NCBI GenBank assembly: GCA_026874595.1
Contig: CM049322.1
Span: 42,832,340 to 42,896,339 of the forward strand
Source of the DNA: Sipunculus nudus
Lineage: Eukaryota; Annelida; Sipuncula; Golfingiida; Sipunculidae
DNA: 64,000 nucleotides
Direction: 5' to 3'
In this document: one piece after another, positions 10,850 to 22,541 of the stretch
How the letters are laid out: the number at the start of each line of letters is the position of its first letter
Position numbering within the stretch: the first letter of the stretch is position 1
Made by a program: the position numbers and the translations under genes
Notes under the pieces: model-generated
The model's database searches: none
What the model was told of the DNA's origin: nothing
The model's input: the letters and a program-made list of their open reading frames with translations, nothing else

Positions 10850-12953
10850 ATGAACAAAGCTAACTTCAACTACTCTTTGAAAAACATTCCCATCCCTAGT
10901 AATCTGTCCTATACCAAATCCCTGATAAGTAAAGTTGAAAGCCTACTTCGGAGAATGCGATGGAAGGCATTCCATTTCGAAAACCCTGGTCAAACTTCAG
11001 ATAAACAAAACTATGGATTCAAAACCACATATTCACCCCCTCATAGCGAACACCTCAGGGCATTTGAAAGTGATATCTACGAAATGGTCCGGAACATTGA
11101 ATTTCAGCACTCACACAATGCATTCCAGAAACAAATGGCCAATGACATCAAAACAATCAGACAATCTGACAATCTCCTAGTACAGGCAGATAAGACAACC
11201 AACCTGTACAGTATGCCGAAAGAACACTACAATAAACTTCTTACAGAAAACATCACTAAGACATACAAAAAAGCAGACAGAAATATCTGTAAAAATATCA
11301 ATACAGAAGCCAAAGAAATAGCCGGTTCCCTTAACCTAGCAGACCGCATCGAAGTCATGGCCGAGCGCAATGCTTACATTACTTTGAAAGACCACAAGGA
11401 TAATTTTGAACAAAACCCCAAGTGCAGATTGATTAATCCAGCAAAATCTGAAATAGGTATCATTAGCAAAAAGCACTTGGAAAAAATTAATAGCCAACTG
11501 AGACTGAAAACCAAACTCAACCAGTGGCAAAATACCGGACAGGTAATATCTTGGTTCAAGAAATTGAAGCTGAAACAAAAATCTAAGTTCATAAAGTTTG
11601 ATATTGTTGACTTTTACCCCTCGATCACAGAAGATCTTCTCATGAAAGCCCTCAAATTTGCCAAAACCATGGTCTCCATTCCAGAGGATGTTATCAAAAC
11701 CATCCTGCACAGCAGGAAAAGCTTACTGTTTAGCAACGGTAACACCTGGGTGAAAAAAGATCACACTAGTTTTGACGTCACCATGGGCAGTTTTGATGGC
11801 GCTGAAGTATGCGAAATTGTTGGTTTATACATCCTAGATATGTTGAAAAAGGAATTTGGTGTAAATGCTCTAGGCCTGTATCGTGATGACGGTTTAGGTT
11901 GTTTCCCCAACATGTCTGGACCCAAAGCAGACAGCACCCGTAAGAAAATGATCAAACTCTTTTCCAATGTTGGGTTAAAGATAACCATTGAAACTAACCT
12001 GACCTGCACAGATTTCTTAGACGTAACATTTGACCTCCAAAATGACATCTTCTACCCTTACAGAAAACCGAACAATGACCCTCTCTATATCCACGCACAA
12101 TCCAATCACCCCCCAGCTATCATTAGGCAGATACCTATGATGATCAGTAAACGTGTTTCTGACAACTCCTGCAATAAAGAGCTATTTATGAAAGCCAAAC
12201 CCATGTATGATGAAGCTTTAGCGAAAAGCGGGTTCTCAGAAAGCTTAAAATATGTTGAACCAACAGTGAAAAGCAAGAGAAACAGGAAAAGGAAAATAAT
12301 ATGGTTTAATCCACCCTACAGCCGTCATGTAAAAACCAACATTGGCAGAAAATTCATGAAACTAGTTGAAAAAACACTTCCCTCAACATCACAGGTACCA
12401 CAGGTTATTCAACAGGAACAATTTGAAAATTAGCTACAGCTGTCTACCCAACATGTCTAACCTGATCAGCAAACATAATATGAAGGTTCTAAATTCTGAC
12501 AATGCTGTGAATGCACCCCAAAAACAATGTAACTGCCGCAAAAAAGACGAATGTCCTATGAATGGTCAATGTCAGCTGAAATGCATTGTCTATAAAGCAA
12601 CAGTTAGAACAGACAATGACGTGAAACACTACATAGGGTGTACTGAAGGTGATTTCAAGACAAGATATAATAACCACAAGCAATCCTTTCGGAACAGATC
12701 CCACGCTAAAAACACTGAACTGTCTAAACACATTTGGTCACTAAAAGACAACAATATCAATTACAAGCTCTCCTGGGAAATATCTGCCAAGGCAGCACCT
12801 TACTTCTGTGGAACTAGGAAGTGTGATCTCTGCTTGTCTGAAAAGCTACTTATAGCTACGGCCCCCCCTGGATCATTGTTGAACTCAAGAGCTGAAATTC
12901 TCTCCAAGTGCCGCCATCAAAACAAATTCACCCTGAAATATTTTAAAACCTAG
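10850..12953 (+). pseudogene. PLE RT-endonuclease, unit 5 (one frameshift)
   Basis: Same A5-to-A6 insertion as unit 4 (12369-12374). The first ORF ends at 12433 (527 residues, RT only). The endonuclease part stays open in the next frame from 12366 to the normal stop at 12953. A silent G-to-A near 12812 is private to this unit. The break could be decay, a consensus error, or an RT-only product; the sequence does not decide. Confidence 0.93.
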
Positions 12954-13550
12954 CATTCGTACTCATATTCAGCGTGCCCCCTTAACCCCCCCCCCCCCCC
13001 ACACGAGGATCCGCTGGGCGGACTGATTTGTTCAGGTGGTTGTTCTCTCACTGCTGGCTCGTGGAGTCCATTGGATGACAGGAAAGTTCTACTTTATCCT
13101 GGTCTAATGGGCTTTACGACCTTCAGCTAGGAGACTTGCACCACTTGGTATGGGTATAGTATATTTGCCTTTTATATTGTATATTTGCCTTGTATATTGT
13201 GTATTTTCACAGTATATGTGTATTTTTATCATATCATATGTATACTACTGATATGTTCACCGCTTCCAAGGCCCTATTAGAAATCATTTCAATATGCTGA
13301 TTGAGCATCCTGGTTATATCTTTGTATTATATTTACTATTTACTACATTATATAACCTCTTTGCCCTGCCCTGTTATGTTCCAGTATCGCACGTGTACCC
13401 CGACCAATCCTATTGTGCACCCGAGAACAATAGGATCAGTGTCAGTCTTTCACATGCCCCCCCCCCCGACCCGAATCGCACAAAGCATAATCTCGTAATC
13501 TCGTAAAGTCTCGGCTTTTCAAACCACGACGTTAGCTTCATTCTAACCAC

Positions 13551-13598
13551 ATTCACCTGATGATCGGGTCGCATCCCGTGAAACAGTCTGTTGTGAAT
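13551..13598 (+). ncRNA. Hammerhead ribozyme, spacer 5
   Basis: Identical motif; predicted cut 13592/13593. Confidence 0.9.
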
Positions 13599-13771
13599 TA
13601 ACAGTGTTGTTTTTCTTCAGAGTTATACCGCTCTGGCCTAGCTTGTAGGCCATAGAGCACTTTACATCGGAGGGTAACACTACCTTCTACTCCAGCTCCA
13701 GCGACAGGTACGTTGTCGAGCACTCTTGTTAACCCACCCTGTCCAGAAATTCACCTTGTAACATCTACAGA

Positions 13772-15874
13772 ATGAACAAAGCTAACTTCAACTACTCTTT
13801 GAAAAACATTCCCATCCCTAGTAATCTGTCCTATACCAAATCCCTGATAAGTAAAGTTGAAAGCCTACTTCGGAGAATGCGATGGAAGGCATTCCATTTC
13901 GAAAACCCTGGTCAAACTTCAGATAAACAAAACTATGGATTCAAAACCACATATTCACCCCCTCATAGCGAACACCTCAGGGCATTTGAAAGTGATATCT
14001 ACGAAATGGTCCGGAACATTGAATTTCAGCACTCACACAATGCATTCCAGAAACAAATGGCCAATGACATCAAAACAATCAGACAATCTGACAATCTCCT
14101 AGTACAGGCAGATAAGACAACCAACCTGTACAGTATGCCGAAAGAACACCACAATAAACTTCTTACAGAAAACATCACTAAGACATACAAAAAAGCAGAC
14201 AGAAATATCTGTAAAAATATCAATACAGAAGCCAAAGAAATAGCCGGTTCCCTTAACCTAGCAGACCGCATCGAAGTCATGGCCGAGCGCAATGCTTACA
14301 TTACTTTGAAAGACCACAAGGATAATTTTGAACAAAACCCCAAGTGCAGATTGATTAATCCAGCAAAATCTGAAATAGGTATCATTAGCAAAAAGCACTT
14401 GGAAAAAATTAATAGCCAACTGAGACTGAAAACCAAACTCAACCAGTGGCAAAATACCGGACAGGTAATATCTTGGTTCAAGAAATTGAAGCTGAAACAA
14501 AAATCTAAGTTCATAAAGTTTGATATTGTTGACTTTTACCCCTCGATCACAGAAGATCTTCTCATGAAAGCCCTCAAATTTGCCAAAACCATGGTCTCCA
14601 TTCCAGAGGATGTTATCAAAACCATCCTGCACAGCAGGAAAAGCTTACTGTTTAGCAACGGTAACACCTGGGTGAAAAAAGATCACACTAGTTTTGACGT
14701 CACCATGGGCAGTTTTGATGGCGCTGAAGTATGCGAAATTGTTGGTTTATACATCCTAGATATGTTGAAAAAGGAATTTGGTGTAAATGCTCTAGGCCTG
14801 TATCGTGATGACGGTTTAGGTTGTTTCCCCAACATGTCTGGACCCAAAGCAGACAGCACCCGTAAGAAAATGATCAAACTCTTTTCCAATGTTGGGTTAA
14901 AGATAACCATTGAAACTAACCTGACCTGCACAGATTTCTTAGACGTAACATTTGACCTCCAAAATGACATCTTCTACCCTTACAGAAAACCGAACAATGA
15001 CCCTCTCTATATCCACGCACAATCCAATCACCCCCCAGCTATCATTAGGCAGATACCTATGATGATCAGTAAACGTGTTTCTGACAACTCCTGCAATAAA
15101 GAGCTATTTATGAAAGCCAAACCCATGTATGATGAAGCTTTAGCGAAAAGCGGGTTCTCAGAAAGCTTAAAATATGTTGAACCAACAGTGAAAAGCAAGA
15201 GAAACAGGAAAAGGAAAATAATATGGTTTAATCCACCCTACAGCCGTCATGTAAAAACCAACATTGGCAGAAAATTCATGAAACTAGTTGAAAAACACTT
15301 CCCTCAACATCACAGGTACCACAGGTTATTCAACAGGAACAATTTGAAAATTAGCTACAGCTGTCTACCCAACATGTCTAACCTGATCAGCAAACATAAT
15401 ATGAAGGTTCTAAATTCTGACAATGCTGTGAATGCACCCCAAAAACAATGTAACTGCCGTAAAAAAGACGAATGTCCTATGAATGGTCAATGTCAGCTGA
15501 AATGCATTGTCTATAAAGCAACAGTTAGAACAGACAATGACGTGAAACACTACATAGGGTGTACTGAAGGTGATTTCAAGACAAGATATAATAACCACAA
15601 GCAATCCTTTCGGAACAGATCCCACGCTAAAAACACTGAACTGTCTAAACACATTTGGTCACTAAAAGACAACAATATCAATTACAAGCTCTCCTGGGAA
15701 ATATCTGCCAAGGCAGCACCTTACTTCTGTGGGACTAGGAAGTGTGATCTCTGCTTGTCTGAAAAGCTACTTATAGCTACGGCCCCCCCTGGATCATTGT
15801 TGAACTCAAGAGCTGAAATTCTCTCCAAGTGCCGCCATCAAAACAAATTCACCCTGAAATATTTTAAAACCTAG
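13772..15874 (+). CDS. PLE RT-endonuclease, unit 6 (intact)
   Basis: Full 700 residues with one private replacement, Tyr127His in the N-terminal region. All catalytic motifs unchanged. The spacer after it has a private-looking G-to-T (TATATTTGT near 16140) that recurs only in the terminal spacer after unit 14. Confidence 0.95.
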   Translation: MNKANFNYSLKNIPIPSNLSYTKSLISKVESLLRRMRWKAFHFENPGQTSDKQNYGFKTTYSPPHSEHLRAFESDIYEMVRNIEFQHSHNAFQKQMANDIKTIRQSDNLLVQADKTTNLYSMPKEHHNKLLTENITKTYKKADRNICKNINTEAKEIAGSLNLADRIEVMAERNAYITLKDHKDNFEQNPKCRLINPAKSEIGIISKKHLEKINSQLRLKTKLNQWQNTGQVISWFKKLKLKQKSKFIKFDIVDFYPSITEDLLMKALKFAKTMVSIPEDVIKTILHSRKSLLFSNGNTWVKKDHTSFDVTMGSFDGAEVCEIVGLYILDMLKKEFGVNALGLYRDDGLGCFPNMSGPKADSTRKKMIKLFSNVGLKITIETNLTCTDFLDVTFDLQNDIFYPYRKPNNDPLYIHAQSNHPPAIIRQIPMMISKRVSDNSCNKELFMKAKPMYDEALAKSGFSESLKYVEPTVKSKRNRKRKIIWFNPPYSRHVKTNIGRKFMKLVEKHFPQHHRYHRLFNRNNLKISYSCLPNMSNLISKHNMKVLNSDNAVNAPQKQCNCRKKDECPMNGQCQLKCIVYKATVRTDNDVKHYIGCTEGDFKTRYNNHKQSFRNRSHAKNTELSKHIWSLKDNNINYKLSWEISAKAAPYFCGTRKCDLCLSEKLLIATAPPGSLLNSRAEILSKCRHQNKFTLKYFKT

Positions 15875-16476
15875 CATTCGTACTCATATTCAGCGTGCCC
15901 CCTTAACCCCCCCCCCCCCCCCCACACGAGGATCCGCTGGGCGGACTGATTTGTTCAGGTGGTTGTTCTCTCACTGCTGGCTCGTGGAGTCCATTGGATG
16001 ACAGGAAAGTTCTACTTTATCCTGGTCTAATGGGCTTTACGACCTTCAGCTAGGAGACTTGCACCACTTGGTATGGGTATAGTATATTTGCCTTTTATAT
16101 TGTATATTTGCCTTGTATATTGTGTATTTTCACAGTATATTTGTATTTTTATCATATCATATGTATACTACTGATATGTTCACCGCTTCCAAGGCCCTAT
16201 TAGAAATCATTTCAATATGCTGATTGAGCATCCTGGTTATATCTTTGTATTATATTTACTATTTACTACATTATATAACCTCTTTGCCCTGCCCTGTTAT
16301 GTTCCAGTATCGCACGTGTACCCCGACCAATCCTATTGTGCACCCGAGAACAATAGGATCAGTGTCAGTCTTTCACATGCCCCCCCCCCCCCCGACCCGA
16401 ATCGCACAAAGCATAATCTCGTAATCTCGTAAAGTCTCGGCTTTTCAAACCACGACGTTAGCTTCATTCTAACCAC

Positions 16477-16524
16477 ATTCACCTGATGATCGGGTCGCAT
16501 CCCGTGAAACAGTCTGTTGTGAAT
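16477..16524 (+). ncRNA. Hammerhead ribozyme, spacer 6
   Basis: Identical motif; predicted cut 16518/16519. Confidence 0.9.
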
Positions 16525-16697
16525 TAACAGTGTTGTTTTTCTTCAGAGTTATACCGCTCTGGCCTAGCTTGTAGGCCATAGAGCACTTTACATCGGAGGG
16601 TAACACTACCTTCTACTCCAGCTCCAGCGACAGGTACGTTGTCGAGCACTCTTGTTAACCCACCCTGTCCAGAAATTCACCTTGTAACATCTACAGA

Positions 16698-18800
16698 ATG
16701 AACAAAGCTAACTTCAACTACTCTTTGAAAAACATTCCCATCCCTAGTAATCTGTCCTATACCAAATCCCTGATAAGTAAAGTTGAAAGCCTACTTCGGA
16801 GAATGCGATGGAAGGCATTCCATTTCGAAAACCCTGGTCAAACTTCAGATAAACAAAACTATGGATTCAAAACCACATATTCACCCCCTCATATCGAACA
16901 CCTCAGGGCATTTGAAAGTGATATCTACGAAATGGTCCGGTACATTGAATTTCAGCACTCACACAATGCATTCCAGAAACAAATGGCCAATGACATCAAA
17001 ACAATCAGACAATCTGACAATCTCCTAGTACAGGCAGATAAGACAACCAACCTGTACAGTATGCCGAAAGAACACTACAATAAACTTCTTACAGAAAACA
17101 TCACTAAGACATACAAAAAAGCAGACAGAAATATCTGTAAAAATATCAATACAGAAGCCAAAGAAATAGCCGGTTCCCTTAACCTAGCAGACCGCATCGA
17201 AGTCATGGCCGAGCGCAATGCTTACATTACTTTGAAAGACCACAAGGATAATTTTGAACAAAACCCCAAGTGCAGATTGATTAATCCAGCAAAATCTGAA
17301 ATAGGTATCATTAGCAAAAAGCACTTGGAAAAAATTAATAGCCAACTGAGACTGAAAACCAAACTCAACCAGTGGCAAAATACCGGACAGGTAATATCTT
17401 GGTTCAAGAAATTGAAGCTGAAACAAAAATCTAAGTTCATAAAGTTTGATATTGTTGACTTTTACCCCTCGATCACAGAAGATCTTCTCATGAAAGCCCT
17501 CAAATTTGCCAAAACCATGGTCTCCATTCCAGAGGATGTTATCAAAACCATCCTGCACAGCAGGAAAAGCTTACTGTTTAGCAACGGTAACACCTGGGTG
17601 AAAAAAGATCACACTAGTTTTGACGTCACCATGGGCAGTTTTGATGGCGCTGAAGTATGCGAAATTGTTGGTTTATACATCCTAGATATGTTGAAAAAGG
17701 AATTTGGTGTAAATGCTCTAGGCCTGTATCGTGATGACGGTTTAGGTTGTTTCCCCAACATGTCTGGACCCAAAGCAGACAGCACCCGTAAGAAAATGAT
17801 CAAACTCTTTTCCAATGTTGGGTTAAAGATAACCATTGAAACTAACCTGACCTGCACAGATTTCTTAGACGTAACATTTGACCTCCAAAATGACATCTTC
17901 TACCCTTACAGAAAACCGAACAATGACCCTCTCTATATCCACGCACAATCCAATCACCCCCCAGCTATCATTAGGCAGATACCTATGATGATCAGTAAAC
18001 GTGTTTCTGACAACTCCTGCAATAAAGAGCTATTTATGAAAGCCAAACCCATGTATGATGAAGCTTTAGCGAAAAGCGGGTTCTCAGAAAGCTTAAAATA
18101 TGTTGAACCAACAGTGAAAAGCAAGAGAAACAGGAAAAGGAAAATAATATGGTTTAATCCACCCTACAGCCGTCATGTAAAAACCAACATTGGCAGAAAA
18201 TTCATGAAACTAGTTGAAAAACACTTCCCTCAACATCACAGGTACCACAGGTTATTCAACAGGAACAATTTGAAAATTAGCTACAGCTGTCTACCCAACA
18301 TGTCTAACCTGATCAGCAAACATAATATGAAGGTTCTAAATTCTGACAATGCTGTGAATGCACCCCAAAAACAATGTAACTGCCGTAAAAAAGACGAATG
18401 TCCTATGAATGGTCAATGTCAGCTGAAATGCATTGTCTATAAAGCAACAGTTAGAACAGACAATGACGTGAAACACTACATAGGGTGTACTGAAGGTGAT
18501 TTCAAGACAAGATATAATAACCACAAGCAATCCTTTCGGAACAGATCCCACGCTAAAAACACTGAACTGTCTAAACACATTTGGTCACTAAAAGACAACA
18601 ATATCAATTACAAGCTCTCCTGGGAAATATCTGCCAAGGCAGCACCTTACTTCTGTGGGACTAGGAAGTGTGATCTCTGCTTGTCTGAAAAGCTACTTAT
18701 AGCTACGGCCCCCCCTGGATCATTGTTGAACTCAAGAGCTGAAATTCTCTCCAAGTGCCGCCATCAAAACAAATTCACCCTGAAATATTTTAAAACCTAG
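16698..18800 (+). CDS. PLE RT-endonuclease, unit 7 (intact)
   Basis: Full 700 residues. Private replacements Ser66Ile and Asn82Tyr, both in the N-terminal region ahead of the RT fingers. RT and endonuclease motifs are unaltered. Confidence 0.95.
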   Translation: MNKANFNYSLKNIPIPSNLSYTKSLISKVESLLRRMRWKAFHFENPGQTSDKQNYGFKTTYSPPHIEHLRAFESDIYEMVRYIEFQHSHNAFQKQMANDIKTIRQSDNLLVQADKTTNLYSMPKEHYNKLLTENITKTYKKADRNICKNINTEAKEIAGSLNLADRIEVMAERNAYITLKDHKDNFEQNPKCRLINPAKSEIGIISKKHLEKINSQLRLKTKLNQWQNTGQVISWFKKLKLKQKSKFIKFDIVDFYPSITEDLLMKALKFAKTMVSIPEDVIKTILHSRKSLLFSNGNTWVKKDHTSFDVTMGSFDGAEVCEIVGLYILDMLKKEFGVNALGLYRDDGLGCFPNMSGPKADSTRKKMIKLFSNVGLKITIETNLTCTDFLDVTFDLQNDIFYPYRKPNNDPLYIHAQSNHPPAIIRQIPMMISKRVSDNSCNKELFMKAKPMYDEALAKSGFSESLKYVEPTVKSKRNRKRKIIWFNPPYSRHVKTNIGRKFMKLVEKHFPQHHRYHRLFNRNNLKISYSCLPNMSNLISKHNMKVLNSDNAVNAPQKQCNCRKKDECPMNGQCQLKCIVYKATVRTDNDVKHYIGCTEGDFKTRYNNHKQSFRNRSHAKNTELSKHIWSLKDNNINYKLSWEISAKAAPYFCGTRKCDLCLSEKLLIATAPPGSLLNSRAEILSKCRHQNKFTLKYFKT

Positions 18801-19396
18801 CATTCGTACTCATATTCAGCGTGCCCCCTTAACCCCCCCCCCCCCACACGAGGATCCGCTGGGCGGACTGATTTGTTCAGGTGGTTGTTCTCTCACTGCT
18901 GGCTCGTGGAGTCCATTGGATGACAGGAAAGTTCTACTTTATCCTGGTCTAATGGGCTTTACGACCTTCAGCTAGGAGACTTGCACCACTTGGTATGGGT
19001 ATAGTATATTTGCCTTTTATATTGTATATTTGCCTTGTATATTGTGTATTTTCACAGTATATGTGTATTTTTATCATATCATATGTATACTACTGATATG
19101 TTCACCGCTTCCAAGGCCCTATTAGAAATCATTTCAATATGCTGATTGAGCATCCTGGTTATATCTTTGTATTATATTTACTATTTACTACATTATATAA
19201 CCTCTTTGCCCTGCCCTGTTATGTTCCAGTATCGCACGTGTACCCCGACCAATCCTATTGTGCACCCGAGAACAATAGGATCAGTGTCAGTCTTTCACAT
19301 GCCCCCCCCCCCCGACCCGAATCGCACAAAGCATAATCTCGTAATCTCGTAAAGTCTCGGCTTTTCAAACCACGACGTTAGCTTCATTCTAACCAC

Positions 19397-19444
19397 ATTC
19401 ACCTGATGATCGGGTCGCATCCCGTGAAACAGTCTGTTGTGAAT
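19397..19444 (+). ncRNA. Hammerhead ribozyme, spacer 7
   Basis: Identical motif; predicted cut 19438/19439. Confidence 0.9.
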
Positions 19445-19617
19445 TAACAGTGTTGTTTTTCTTCAGAGTTATACCGCTCTGGCCTAGCTTGTAGGCCATA
19501 GAGCACTTTACATCGGAGGGTAACACTACCTTCTACTCCAGCTCCAGCGACAGGTACGTTGTCGAGCACTCTTGTTAACCCACCCTGTCCAGAAATTCAC
19601 CTTGTAACATCTACAGA

Positions 19618-21720
19618 ATGAACAAAGCTAACTTCAACTACTCTTTGAAAAACATTCCCATCCCTAGTAATCTGTCCTATACCAAATCCCTGATAAGTAA
19701 AGTTGAAAGCCTACTTCGGAGAATGCGATGGAAGGCATTCCATTTCGAAAACCCTGGTCAAACTTCAGATAAACAAAACTATGGATTCAAAACCACATAT
19801 TCACCCCCTCATAGCGAACACCTCAGGGCATTTGAAAGTGATATCTACGAAATGGTCCGGAACATTGAATTTCAGCACTCACACAATGCATTCCAGAAAC
19901 AAATGGCCAATTACATCAAAACAATCAGACAATCTGACAATCTCCTAGTACAGGCAGATAAGACAACCAACCTGTACAGTATGCCGAAAGAACACTACAA
20001 TAAACTTCTTACAGAAAACATCACTAAGACATACAAAAAAGCAGACAGAAATATCTGTAAAAATATCAATACAGAAGCCAAAGAAATAGCCGGTTCCCTT
20101 AACCTAGCAGACCGCATCGAAGTCATGGCCGAGCGCAATGCTTACATTACTTTGAAAGACCACAAGGATAATTTTGAACAAAACCCCAAGTGCAGATTGA
20201 TTAATCCAGCAAAATCTGAAATAGGTATCATTAGCAAAAAGCACTTGGAAAAAATTAATAGCCAACTGAGACTGAAAACCAAACTCAACCAGTGGCAAAA
20301 TACCGGACAGGTAATATCTTGGTTCAAGAAATTGAAGCTGAAACAAAAATCTAAGTTCATAAAGTTTGATATTGTTGACTTTTACCCCTCGATCACAGAA
20401 GATCTTCTCATGAAAGCCCTCAAATTTGCCAAAACCATGGTCTCCATTCCAGAGGATGTTATCAAAACCATCCTGCACAGCAGGAAAAGCTTACTGTTTA
20501 GCAACGGTAACACCTGGGTGAAAAAAGATCACACTAGTTTTGACGTCACCATGGGCAGTTTTGATGGCGCTGAAGTATGCGAAATTGTTGGTTTATACAT
20601 CCTAGATATGTTGAAAAAGGAATTTGGTGTAAATGCTCTAGGCCTGTATCGTGATGACGGTTTAGGTTGTTTCCCCAACATGTCTGGACCCAAAGCAGAC
20701 AGCACCCGTAAGAAAATGATCAAACTCTTTTCCAATGTTGGGTTAAAGATAACCATTGAAACTAACCTGACCTGCACAGATTTCTTAGACGTAACATTTG
20801 ACCTCCAAAATGACATCTTCTACCCTTACAGAAAACCGAACAATGACCCTCTCTATATCCACGCACAATCCAATCACCCCCCAGCTATCATTAGGCAGAT
20901 ACCTATGATGATCAGTAAACGTGTTTCTGACAACTCCTGCAATAAAGAGCTATTTATGAAAGCCAAACCCATGTATGATGAAGCTTTAGCGAAAAGCGGG
21001 TTCTCAGAAAGCTTAAAATATGTTGAACCAACAGTGAAAAGCAAGAGAAACAGGAAAAGGAAAATAATATGGTTTAATCCACCCTACAGCCGTCATGTAA
21101 AAACCAACATTGGCAGAAAATTCATGAAACTAGTTGAAAAACACTTCCCTCAACATCACAGGTACCACAGGTTATTCAACAGGAACAATTTGAAAATTAG
21201 CTACAGCTGTCTACCCAACATGTCTAACCTGATCAGCAAACATAATATGAAGGTTCTAAATTCTGACAATGCTGTGAATGCACCCCAAAAACAATGTAAC
21301 TGCCGTAAAAAAGACGAATGTCCTATGAATGGTCAATGTCAGCTGAAATGCATTGTCTATAAAGCAACAGTTAGAACAGACAATGACGTGAAACACTACA
21401 TAGGGTGTACTGAAGGTGATTTCAAGACAAGATATAATAACCACAAGCAATCCTTTCGGAACAGATCCCACGCTAAAAACACTGAACTGTCTAAACACAT
21501 TTGGTCACTAAAAGACAACAATATCAATTACAAGCTCTCCTGGGAAATATCTGCCAAGGCAGCACCTTACTTCTGTGGGACTAGGAAGTGTGATCTCTGC
21601 TTGTCTGAAAAGCTACTTATAGCTACGGCCCCCCCTGGATCATTGTTGAACTCAAGAGCTGAAATTCTCTCCAAGTGCCGCCATCAAAACAAATTCACCC
21701 TGAAATATTTTAAAACCTAG
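19618..21720 (+). CDS. PLE RT-endonuclease, unit 8 (intact)
   Basis: Full 700 residues; one private replacement, Asp99Tyr. The spacer after it shares a T-to-C change (ATACCACTG near 22013) with those after units 9 and 10, and also with that after unit 2. Confidence 0.95.
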   Translation: MNKANFNYSLKNIPIPSNLSYTKSLISKVESLLRRMRWKAFHFENPGQTSDKQNYGFKTTYSPPHSEHLRAFESDIYEMVRNIEFQHSHNAFQKQMANYIKTIRQSDNLLVQADKTTNLYSMPKEHYNKLLTENITKTYKKADRNICKNINTEAKEIAGSLNLADRIEVMAERNAYITLKDHKDNFEQNPKCRLINPAKSEIGIISKKHLEKINSQLRLKTKLNQWQNTGQVISWFKKLKLKQKSKFIKFDIVDFYPSITEDLLMKALKFAKTMVSIPEDVIKTILHSRKSLLFSNGNTWVKKDHTSFDVTMGSFDGAEVCEIVGLYILDMLKKEFGVNALGLYRDDGLGCFPNMSGPKADSTRKKMIKLFSNVGLKITIETNLTCTDFLDVTFDLQNDIFYPYRKPNNDPLYIHAQSNHPPAIIRQIPMMISKRVSDNSCNKELFMKAKPMYDEALAKSGFSESLKYVEPTVKSKRNRKRKIIWFNPPYSRHVKTNIGRKFMKLVEKHFPQHHRYHRLFNRNNLKISYSCLPNMSNLISKHNMKVLNSDNAVNAPQKQCNCRKKDECPMNGQCQLKCIVYKATVRTDNDVKHYIGCTEGDFKTRYNNHKQSFRNRSHAKNTELSKHIWSLKDNNINYKLSWEISAKAAPYFCGTRKCDLCLSEKLLIATAPPGSLLNSRAEILSKCRHQNKFTLKYFKT

Positions 21721-22320
21721 CATTCGTACTCATATTCAGCGTGCCCCCTTAACCCCCCCCCCCCCCCCACACGAGGATCCGCTGGGCGGACTGATTTGTT
21801 CAGGTGGTTGTTCTCTCACTGCTGGCTCGTGGAGTCCATTGGATGACAGGAAAGTTCTACTTTATCCTGGTCTAATGGGCTTTACGACCTTCAGCTAGGA
21901 GACTTGCACCACTTGGTATGGGTATAGTATATTTGCCTTTTATATTGTATATTTGCCTTGTATATTGTGTATTTTCACAGTATATGTGTATTTTTATCAT
22001 ATCATATGTATACCACTGATATGTTCACCGCTTCCAAGGCCCTATTAGAAATCATTTCAATATGCTGATTGAGCATCCTGGTTATATCTTTGTATTATAT
22101 TTACTATTTACTACATTATATAACCTCTTTGCCCTGCCCTGTTATGTTCCAGTATCGCACGTGTACCCCGACCAATCCTATTGTGCACCCGAGAACAATA
22201 GGATCAGTGTCAGTCTTTCACATGCCCCCCCCCCCCCGACCCGAATCGCACAAAGCATAATCTCGTAATCTCGTAAAGTCTCGGCTTTTCAAACCACGAC
22301 GTTAGCTTCATTCTAACCAC

Positions 22321-22368
22321 ATTCACCTGATGATCGGGTCGCATCCCGTGAAACAGTCTGTTGTGAAT
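22321..22368 (+). ncRNA. Hammerhead ribozyme, spacer 8
   Basis: Identical motif; predicted cut 22362/22363, upstream of the unit with the codon-10 stop. Confidence 0.9.
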
Positions 22369-22541
22369 TAACAGTGTTGTTTTTCTTCAGAGTTATACCG
22401 CTCTGGCCTAGCTTGTAGGCCATAGAGCACTTTACATCGGAGGGTAACACTACCTTCTACTCCAGCTCCAGCGACAGGTACGTTGTCGAGCACTCTTGTT
22501 AACCCACCCTGTCCAGAAATTCACCTTGTAACATCTATAGA

